DNA of 64,000 bases from Cephalotus follicularis (lineage: Eukaryota > Streptophyta > Magnoliopsida > Oxalidales > Cephalotaceae): positions 301,488 to 365,487 of the forward strand of contig BDDD01000549.1 of NCBI GenBank assembly GCA_001972305.1, written 5' to 3'. Made by a program: the position numbers and the translations under genes. This document shows, in pieces, positions 56,222 to 64,000 of the stretch (its first letter is position 1; every line of letters begins with the position of its first letter). The notes beneath the pieces are model-generated. The model was not told the DNA's origin and did no database searches. It worked only from the letters and a program-made list of their open reading frames with translations.

Positions 56222-57737
56222 TTATCTCTCTGATACTTGGTCCAAAATCCTGACTATACATGCATACGTTCCATACTATAACCGATAGGTACATATTTAT
56301 TTCATGCCGGTACAATATAATACGGTCCAGTACAAGTCAATACAGTACAATTCGGTTCAATACAATTCAATACGGTATGATACAGTACAAGGTATGCATG
56401 AACAGTACAAAAAGGGAATTCGGGTCATCACAGAAAGTTTCAACAAAAAGGGGTTTTATACAATGGTTTTCAAAAATTGTTAGGATAGCTCGATCGCGGA
56501 TATCCTTGTTGGACTTCCTCTCCATGGTTTTACAACTCTGATAGGGACCAAGAAAATGGTTATGGAAAATGGTCATGGGAATATGGTTATGGAAAATGGT
56601 TTTTCAAAATGGTTTTGACGGACGGATCCTATGTGATCCTTTATGGTTAGGTCCCTATCACTTGAATGGAAATATGGTTATGGACTATGGGTATGGTATG
56701 GCTATGATTGATGGTTTGTTATGGTTGAGACTTAATGGGATAACCCATTCATAATCTTCATTTCCATCATGAAGAATTATGGGTGTATGCCACATATTAT
56801 GGATATGGTAATCCTTCCTTTTTGGGTGAACCTACGGGGATCACCGTATTTGTGATGGATATATGGATATGGTATAGCATGGATGCGGATATGGCATGGA
56901 TTACAGAGATCTCTATTATGGACTAGTACCTTCGGGACTAGTATTATGGTATGGTGAGGATTATGTGGTGGTGTTATCCTATGCTCCACATGGCTATAGC
57001 ACGGAGGGTGTATAGACGGTGGGGGTACTATCTCGGGCCGGAGTGGCAGAGAAGTACTTGACCCTATGGATTGATTGTCTCCATGGATGGTTAGTGATTG
57101 TTTTATGGAGTGTCTACAGGCCTATGACCTTTGATATGATTAGGACTAGCCAAGTATACCTCCACTTAGGGACGATTGGTATACTGAAGCTATCCATAAT
57201 TGGCATTCATGCATTTCACATGTCATGCATATATATATATATATATATATATTTGTGTAATTGTTGCATTTCATTGCATATAGTATAGCCTACATAACCA
57301 TGGGTTGCTGACCCATTCTGGTAATGGGTCTGGTGCAGGTGATGCATCAACGTGAGGCAGATCGAGACGGATTGGACTTCCTAGGCAGATCTTGATCAGC
57401 GTCTCAAATTGTTGTTATCTACCTTATACGAGAGTGGACATGTATAAGAATTGTGGTATTGACCTACCTTGTACAAAAAGGCTTGATATATCAGAGACAT
57501 TTTGTATTTCAGCTATCGACCTGTCGGCTTGTGACAGCGCTTAAGATATATGTGTTTGATGTTATGGTTATGGTTGGGTTCATCTATTGAATCATTTTCT
57601 TCCGCATGCATGTTGTATATTAAAGTTTTAAATTTGTAGCATATTTTTAAGTATGATGCTACGTATGTGATGGATCGTATGGATGGACCTGCCATGTGTC
57701 GAGCCTTGGGGTCTTCCTTGGGGTTCGGGGTGTGACA

Positions 57738-58440
57738 CCTTAGGCAAAGCTATGACCTTCCCTATCGATGGGAAGCCACAGCACCACCTTATTAGGTGGT
57801 CCAAGAAGAGAAACAAGTTCACTTGTTTTGGGACCTTTGACTTTTGGGGTCAAAGTTGGTTTTCGCAGTTCCGAGCATAATTACTAACTCTGGTAGTGTG
57901 AACTCCACATTTGACATGAGGAAGTTCGTACATAATTGCGAAAATATCTAAGGAAGGGATGTCACTATGAGGTCCATGACGTTATCCAACTGAGCTCCCA
58001 GCTCAATTAAATCACTCATCTTCAGTCCACTTGAATGGACTAGATCTCCCTCAGTAGTTTAATCCTAAAGAGCTTTCGAGATTAGTTGAACCTCATAGAC
58101 CTAGTCTATGTTCCATACAAATCCTAGAGAAGTATTTCGGAGCAGTTCTCCATATTCTCGTGTCGGTGCTGTAGTCAAGTACCATGCCTACTACTGCAAA
58201 GCACTATGCCTCCACAATAGAGTCGCGCCACTTGGCCAACTTGGTCAAGTATTTAGGTGAGGCATCAATACCTAGTACCGATTATCCGTCTAGTGTACAT
58301 TTGCCAAACTAAGAAAATTAGGCCTTTTGACTTAATTTGTCTCAAGAATAATGGTGATTGTAGCCATATCTAGCAACCTAAGAAAAGGAAACTAATGGCA
58401 AAAGTTAGCATTTATTCCATATTTTTTGTGACTACCATAA
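57738..58440 (-). pseudogene. copia-4 gag, decayed
   Basis: Gag-like sequence on the minus strand. The 57840-58080 stretch gives LPELVIMLGTAKTNFDPKSQ-like text, and the region has the serial short frames expected of decayed copia gag. It precedes integrase in the element's direction and follows the leader at 58440-58561, so position supports the call more than motifs. No zinc knuckle is visible, and the protease should lie in the sequence displaced by the solo LTR. Confidence 0.48.
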
Positions 58441-58561
58441 CACTTGGTCTTTAGGGTTTATGGTTTCTCCCACTATTCCAATCATATTCCACACCCTCAT
58501 GTGGAATTCAGGCGGTGTCCAACCTCCTAGTGGGGATTGGAATCCAACTTAGCATATTATG
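58441..58561 (-). other. copia-4 leader segment
   Basis: The reverse complement aligns with 8045-8170 of copia-1 (CTAGGAGG, GAATTCCACAT, AATAGTGGGAG, AAAGACCAAG). It begins exactly at the copia-3 LTR border. Confidence 0.75.
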
Positions 58562-60237
58562 TGTTGGAATTAATTTGCAAGAACATAAATCCTTAAAAAT
58601 TGGCCAAAAGGAGAAACATAGATATAAAATATGTTCTTACACATTAACTCTTTCCAAGGACCCATTAATTCCATATCTAGGTTGCTACATGCATAAGCAT
58701 CGTTATGCTAAAGGAAAGTCCAAGGAACTTATATGAAAACCAAGTCTCCCTCCTTTAAGTCCCTCCTCCAAGCTTTAACTTCAAGCTTTCAACCACCAAA
58801 GTAGATGGTCTCTAAAGCAAGTCCACACCAAGAGATCTCCTTTGTCTTCTCAAGATTATCCAAGCCAAAAAGTGTATAGAATAACTTTTTCTCTCTTCTT
58901 TATAGTTTCGGCCTTGGAGGGTTTTTAAGCTCTCTTTTTCTATTCTCTGAAGTGCTATCAAGGAGAAGGAAAAATAAAATGACTTGGCTTAAATGACTTA
59001 AAGCAACCAAGCTTATATACTAAGCTTTTAAATCATTATTTAAATCATCTTCATGATTTATTAATTAGTGTGGTATACTAATTCATTTGCCTTAAACACG
59101 GTATTAGAGATCGTCACTTGTATTGTGTGTGACCCTTTAGGTTCAATATCACGCTGGCCGTAGAATGAATCGCAGACACTGTGATTATCCGATAAAATAT
59201 TTTTCAATCGCATGAAAAATTATTCTAACCAACATTTCGAATTTAAACTCTTTTAATTCTATTAAATTCATGAGACAGGCTATCTGAGAGGTCCTGGGTA
59301 TTCTACTTATCAGCATTGATATCTAGCAATGCATACTGACCCCCAAGTGATGAATTTTAGCTTGAACTGTAAGATGCAGCTTTGTGCACATTTAGTCCCT
59401 CCACTGTCAATGCTCTCATTAAACTTACGGTACGGATTGTATCAAACCCTAATAGTTTAATTTTGTTGAACTTTGTGATTTTACATTGTCAGCTACACCA
59501 TATTAGAGGTGCCCCTCTGATATGCATCAGTGACATCGGATACACTTCACGATATCACTTCTACCCTGGCCAGGGATTAAACTTACCAAAGACTAATCAA
59601 CCTGAGCATAATCTCCCTTTACTGGGAGCGATGAATCCATTATTGCGCACTCACATAACTCTATACATAAACCTACCACACCCAACTAATTCATGTATAC
59701 TCTCCATGGTTAGGTAATGTATTTAAGCCTTATTAAAGTGTAGCATCTTATGCACATGATATCCAATGGTGGCTCATGTCTAAGGACCACTTACACTGCT
59801 GCCATCAAGGATGTCTATTTGACACGTAGTAAAACTCCATATAGACATCTCTTAGTCAAGTCACTTTCGGTGAACCCATCAAAATTTGGGCACCCACGTG
59901 TATACCATATAGTCACTACAAAATGACATGTGAGATCAGTCATCCTCTCAAATGAGCTGGTATGGGACGTGCTGGTCTAACCAGATTGAGTATGCCCTGA
60001 GTACCAATCCTCCGACCAAGAAGCTTTAAGAATAGGGTTTGGTGAAGTTCCAATTCTCACATCTTGATCTCATCAAGAACTTTGTCTTCCAACTCTGTTC
60101 TTAGGACATTCATTTAATTAAACATATATTAAAGCAGTAAAATGAATTCACAGCCAAGATAGTAGAAAACACATCTTTATTGAATGTCAAAGAGAAGTTC
60201 ACAAGACTGTAATGGCTTGCAGGACTCATCCCTAACA
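58562..60237 (-). repeat. copia-3 3' LTR, 1.68 kb
   Basis: In element direction it starts TGTTAGGGATGAG (60237) and ends TTAATTCCAACA (58562). GCTTATATACTAAGC near 59010-59024 (+ strand), whose reverse complement has TATATAAGC, is a TATA candidate. The frames at 58515-58736 and 59382-59717 have no support. Confidence 0.82.
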
Positions 60238-60252
60238 ATCTCCCACTAGGAC
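60238..60252 (-). other. copia-3 purine tract
   Basis: The reverse complement reads GTCCTAGTGGGAGAT next to the LTR start. Confidence 0.85.
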
Positions 60253-60856
60253 TGTAGCCAATTGCCATAATTTCTTCACCCATTCTCGATAGATGCTTGT
60301 TGAAGACAGCCTGTGGCAGCGTTTTAGTCAAAGGGTCTGCTATATTATCTTCCCCTAGAATGTGCTCCATTTTTATATCCCCTAACTCTAAAATTTCTCG
60401 TATTAAGTGGAACCGCCATAGGATGTGTTTTGATCTTGCATGTGACCTTGGTTCCTTGGCCTGTGCTATGGCCCCAATGTTATCACAGTATATAGATACC
60501 GGATCTTCAATGGTTGGGACAACACCGAGATCTTCAACGAACTTTTCATCCGCACGCCTTCTTTGGCGACCTCAGACGCCGCAATATATTCAGCCACAGT
60601 AACTGAATCTGCAGTGGTTTACTGTTTGGAACTCTTCCAACTCACTGCCCCACCATTCAAGGTGAACACAAACCCTGATGTAGACCTAGGTCATCCACAT
60701 CTATTTGAAAATTGGAATCAGTATAACCCTCAATATTCAAACCTTGTCCTCTATATATTAAGAATAAATCCTTAGTCCTATTAAGGTATTTAAGGATGTC
60801 CTTGACAGCCCTCCAGTGTTGTTCACTTGGATCGGATTGATATCTGCTTGTAACAC
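60253..60856 (-). pseudogene. copia-3 RNase H
   Basis: The minus-strand frame 60370-60110 starts inside the domain and reads MEHILGEDNIADPLTKTLPQ and AVFNKHLSRMGEEIMAIGYS, the conserved copia RNase H end (NxADPLTKxL). The frame then runs through the purine tract into the LTR, as is common because the native stop is near it. The upstream part (60370-60856) is in other frames and has stops. It would remove RNA from RNA-DNA hybrids during reverse transcription. Confidence 0.78.
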
Positions 60857-61834
60857 TTACAACATACGCAATATTTGTCTAGTGCACAGCATAGCATACA
60901 TGATGCTTCCTATTGCCGAAGCATAAGAAATATGCATCATTATTTGCTTCTCTGCAGGTGTCTTATGAGACATCTTCTTAGAAAGCGAGACTCCGTGACA
61001 GAAAGGTATAAAACCCCTCTTGGAGTTATCCATGCTAAACCATTCTAGCACTTTGTCAATATGCAAAGACTGGGATAAATCAAGCATCCTATTCGGTCCG
61101 TCACGGATAACTCTTATCCCTAGGATATAGGAAGTTTCTCCCAAGTCTTTCATGGAGAAGACTGTGGATGACCATGTCTTAACTTCTGACATCATGCTAA
61201 AATCATTTACGATCAGAAGTATGTCGTTAATATATAAGACTAGAAAGGTTACTGATTTTTTATTGAGCTTCTTGTACACACAGGACTCATTATGATTCTA
61301 GATGAAACCAAACTCTTTGACAATCTAATCAAAACGGATGTTCCAACTCCTCGATGCTTACTTGAGACCATAAATGGATCTCTGTAGCTTGCACACTTTT
61401 TGGTCCTCACCTTTGGATATGAAGCCCTCAGGCTGAATCATATAAATGTCTTCCTATATGTTGCCATTGAGGAAGGCATTCATCACATACATATGCTATA
61501 TCTCATTGTCATGGTGTGCAACTATGGCAAGCGTAATCCTAATGGATTTAAGCATTGCTACAGAAGAGAATGTTTCCTCATAATCTATTCCCTCCCGTTG
61601 CTGGTAACCTTTGGCTACAAGCCTTGCTTTAAAGGTATTAACCTTTCCATCTATTCCAATCTTTTGTTTAAAGATCCACTTGCAACCTAAGGTAGTAATT
61701 CCTTCAGGTGCGTCTACCAAGTTCCATACTTGGTTGGAGTACATAGAGTCCATTTCAGATTTCATGTCATTTAGCCATTTTTCAGAATCCACATATGATA
61801 GGGCTTCTTGGTAGCTTGTTGGATTATCATCCAT
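60857..61834 (-). pseudogene. copia-3 reverse transcriptase
   Basis: Two minus-strand open pieces. 61834-61496 gives [40 protein letters not shown] and [20 protein letters not shown], the N-terminal copia RT blocks. 61279-60857 gives FLVLYINDILLIVND at the active site, where YIND replaces YVDD (first Asp is Asn), then MKDLGETSYILGIRVIRD and YASAIGSIMYAMLCTR. Stops separate the two. The active-site change alone would abolish polymerisation. Confidence 0.88.
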
Positions 61835-62077
61835 GAGATTTACCTCTTGGGTACCCTCAATAAGGAAGCTACAATAATATCGATCAGGTGCCCTAGGAAC
61901 TCGGCCTGACCTTTAAGGAGGTTGTATGACTGCGGGTAATACTGTTTGTTGTTCATCTACTTGAACTGGTTCAGGTAGGTCCTCAATTTGTGTTGCTTGT
62001 GATTTCTCACCAAGCTCTACTTTGCTCCCACTGCTTCCTTCTAATATGAATTCCTTCTCAAGGAAAGTAGAATGCCT
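61835..62077 (-). pseudogene. copia-3 integrase-RT linker
   Basis: A low-conservation stretch corresponding to the variable linker after integrase. It has stops in all minus-strand frames over this length and no motif. Confidence 0.45.
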
Positions 62078-62548
62078 TTAAACAAAGACATTTCCTTTAG
62101 GAGGGTAGTAGAAATAATACCATTTTGTTTCTTTAGGGGATCCAACAAACTTACATTGTATGGATCTAGGCTGTAACTTATCTGTTACTGACTGCTTAAC
62201 ATAAGCAGAACAACCGTAAATTTTTAAAAAACCAAAACTAGGTTTCTTGCTTGTCCTCATCTCATATGGGGTCTTGGGTGCAGATTTTGTTGGTACCAAG
62301 TTCAACACATGAACTGTAGTTTGTAAGGAACACCCCCAGAAAGACAGTGGACTATCTGCATCACTAATCATACTACGTACCATGTCAAGCAAGGTACGGT
62401 TCCTCCTCTTGGATGCACCATTATGCTGCAGTGTACCCGGAGGTGTCCACTGAGATACAATCCCATTGTCTCTGAGATAATCCAAAAAATCGGTGGAGAG
62501 GTACTCTTCACCATGATCTGATCGTAAGGTTTTTAAACATTTCCCTGT
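62078..62548 (-). pseudogene. copia-3 integrase, C-terminal part
   Basis: A minus-strand stop at about 62548 separates this from the upstream frame. LRSDHGEEYLSTDFLDYLRD has the second catalytic Asp. WTPPGTLQHNGASKRRNRTL has Lys where the catalytic Glu normally lies (family text SERRNRT). SPLSFWGCSLQTTVHVLNLV, KTPYEMRTSKKPSFGFLKIY and GCSAYVK match the C-terminal copia core. Loss of the Glu and the stop make it inactive. Confidence 0.87.
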
Positions 62549-63500
62549 CTATTTCTCTACTTTGAATCTATAGTCTTTGAACTTTTCAAAGGCTTTAGAT
62601 TTGTCCCTCATAAGATACAAATAACCAAACCGTGAATAATTGTCGGTAAAGGTTATGAAGTAGGGATAACCTCCTCTAGCTGGAACTGTCATAGGACCAT
62701 AGATATCAGAATGGACAAGTCCTAACAGTTCTGCAGATCTCTCCCCTTGCCCTGTACAGGGTGATTTGGTCATTTTACCCTTCAGGCAGGGTTTGCAAGT
62801 TGGATATGTTTCAAAATGAGTGATACCGAAGTATCCCTCGTCAACCAACCTACAGACTCTGTTTTCGCCTATATGACCAAGTCTACAATGCCAAAGGTAG
62901 GTTTGGTTGAAATTATCTCTCTTTCTTTTATTATCTTTTTGCATATTAAAAACAATCTCCTGTTTATTCAATATATATAAACCATCACTAAGGAAACATT
63001 TTGCATATATTATATCATTCATCAAAACAGTACAACATTTGTTTTTAATTACAACTTGAAAACCCTCGGTGTCTAACACCGAAATTGATATAATATTGCT
63101 CAAAATGTGAGGCGAATAAAAACAGTGTTTTAGTACAAGGTTCTGGGCCGAAGGCAACAAAATAACAACTGATCCTACAGCTATGGCTTCAACAACCGAG
63201 CCATCCACAAGCCGTAGAACTCCTTCACCCTTCTCAAGGTTTCTTTTGTCTGTGAGGGCCTGCAAATTAGAATATATGTGAGTAACATATCCACTGTCTA
63301 AGATCCAAGAAGAAGAATCAGGGATATACATATTCACCTCTATAAAAGGCAAATAAGGCATACCTTTGCCGATGGAATTTAGGAACGCTACGCAGTTCCT
63401 CTTCCAATGCCCCGGCTTCCTACAGTAGAAGCATGGTCCCTTAGCAGGGGGCTGAGAAGTAGATGCCTCAGCAGCTGGAGCTGGTGCAGCTACAGCTTGT
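62549..63500 (-). pseudogene. copia-3 gag zinc knuckle, protease and integrase N-part
   Basis: On the minus strand the frame is open from about 63500. It starts with an intact CX2CX4HX4C knuckle (CFYCRKPGHWKRNC, 63390-63450). The aspartic protease follows (SSWILDSGYVTHIYSN; DSG catalytic triplet kept) and the pre-integrase HHCC region (TYLWHCRLGHIGENRV and CKPCLKGKMTKSP). The integrase core opens with GLVHSDIYGPMTVPARGG (first catalytic Asp kept) and FITFTDNYSRFGYLYLMRDK. The frame stops at 62549 (VEK then stop). Uninterrupted for ~300 codons, it is the best preserved copia stretch here. Confidence 0.9.
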
Positions 63501-63564
63501 TGCCTTGCTCACCTTGGCAGCCTGGCTACCCAGGACTTGAAGGCTACCGGTTGTGGTGGCATCG

Positions 63565-64000
63565 TGTCACACCCCGTTTACAAAAACGCAGCATTAAAGC
63601 GGTAAAGGCAATTAACATAAATACAGCTCATGTAAAAACCGTGAAATCTTAAAACTTTTCCAAGCATAACAGTTGCGGAAGCATAAAAGAACATAAGCTG
63701 TCAACACGTAACGTACATCCCATACCGTACGCTACCCAAATACAGGTCATAAAAGTCAACCGCCCATAAAACGGAGCGTGAACAAAACAGTACAAGATAA
63801 CAAATATCCAATGTTACAAAAACCAAATAACATGATAAATGTTCAACAGCCCAAAATAAGAGAAAATAACAAGTCTTCTCTTTAAATCTCCGTGCTTGCT
63901 CCATGTCGAGATCACCCATCAATCTGTTATAGTAGGGGGTTAGCCTTTGTCCTCACTCGGCCAAGTCATAACAGTAAATCGGGATTAACATAATGCATGT
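63565..64000 (-). repeat. gypsy LTR end (minus), continues beyond window
   Basis: The + strand starts TGTCACACCCCGTTTAC after CATCG (63560-63564, presumed duplication). It is homologous to the starts of the LTRs at 24676 and 37429: AAGCGGTAAAGGCAATTAAC, GTTGCGGAAGCAT, CATCCCATAC and GTAGGGGGTTAGCCTTTGTC. Confidence 0.85.

Larger units (their letters stand above)
53923..56432 (-). mobile_element. solo gypsy LTR (minus), nested
   Basis: TGTAACACCCC...GGGTCATCACA with GAAAG on both sides (53918-53922 and 56433-56437), 2510 bases. In its own direction it starts TGTGATGACCCG and ends GGGGTGTTACA. It contains TACAATACGGT-rich ends, AATC tandem runs near 55060, an ATCGAT array and a palindromic promoter. 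Confidence 0.92.
52743..57737 (+). mobile_element. solo gypsy LTR (plus), with nested solo LTR
   Basis: TGTAAGCCCCGG...GGGGTGTGACA. The flanks are CCTAA (52738-52742) and CCTTA (57738-57742), a five-base duplication with one change. Without the nested 53923-56432 block it is ~2.5 kb with no coding domain. It has a TATA region near 52935, a TCGA-core array at 53457-53760 and a TATGG-rich block at 56560-56960. Confidence 0.82.
51506..58561 (-). mobile_element. copia-4: minus-strand copia fragment
   Basis: Leader and gag (57738-58561) and integrase (51506-52400) of one minus-strand Ty1/copia element, separated by a nested plus-strand solo LTR (52743-57737). Its right end is cut by copia-3 at 58562 inside the leader, at a point aligning with 8050 of copia-1. 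The left end is cut by the truncated gypsy LTR. No LTR of its own is in the window. Confidence 0.72.
58562..64000 (-). mobile_element. copia-3: minus-strand copia, 5' end outside window
   Basis: 3' LTR 58562-60237, then (leftward transcription) RNase H, reverse transcriptase, integrase, protease and the gag zinc knuckle up to 63564, where a gypsy LTR interrupts it. It is inserted into the copia-4 leader; the left flank is TTATG. It is better preserved than copia-1, -2 and -4 but carries stops and active-site changes. Confidence 0.87.

Noticed and set aside
57228-57252. (AT)n run as a regulatory element
   Set aside because: Ordinary microsatellite inside a solo LTR.

Overview
The window reads as intergenic heterochromatin from a large, repeat-rich flowering-plant genome. 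I see no complete ordinary host gene, no tRNA or rRNA, and no bacterial features. Almost every base can be assigned to LTR retrotransposons of the Ty3/gypsy superfamily (long LTRs, TGTxAC...CCC termini, chromovirus Tekay/Del-like) or the Ty1/copia superfamily (primer-binding site TGGTATCAGAGC, purine tract AGTGGGAGAT). They are inserted into one another, often several layers deep. The species cannot be named from the sequence.

Layout. (1) 1-23714 is the right-hand part of a decayed plus-strand copia element (copia-1). Its 5' LTR is split by a deleted gypsy element (1064-5819, duplication TCTAG). Its protease region is split by a minus-strand gypsy complex (9290-18616, duplication GTGAT) that contains a plus-strand gypsy fragment with an intact 439-residue gag. 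Its 3' LTR is 21061-23714. (2) Copia-1 sits in the 3' end of a second plus-strand copia (copia-2, 23715 to about 50120). The copia-2 3' LTR is split by a minus-strand solo LTR (24676-31575, duplication CCTTC) and by a nearly full-length plus-strand chromovirus, gypsy-A (31833-49095, duplication TTTTC). The solo LTR holds a 4.3-kb terminal-inverted-repeat element (25207-29512) carrying fragments of at least two host genes. Gypsy-A holds a SIRE-like fragment with an intact 352-codon ORF, plus a solo LTR within a solo LTR (36810-42242 and 37429-39859). (3) 50397-51505 is a truncated minus-strand gypsy LTR. (4) 51506-58561 is a minus-strand copia (copia-4) split by a solo LTR (52743-57737) that is itself split by another (53923-56432). 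(5) From 58562 a further minus-strand copia (copia-3) runs toward the right edge, broken at 63565 by a gypsy LTR that leaves the window.

The genes are retroelement gag, protease, reverse transcriptase, RNase H and integrase pieces, nearly all disabled by stops, frameshifts or catalytic substitutions. The only long undamaged frames are the gag at 12647-13966 and the plant-transposon-like ORF at 34037-35095.

Two signals stand out. One is the Pack-type element that has captured intron-containing fragments of a DCAF4-like WD40 gene and a quinone oxidoreductase gene. The other is a recurrent theme of dense TCGA-centred palindrome arrays (CGTCGACG, CATCGATG, CAGTCGACTG and decayed forms) inside many otherwise different LTRs, including LTRs of both superfamilies.
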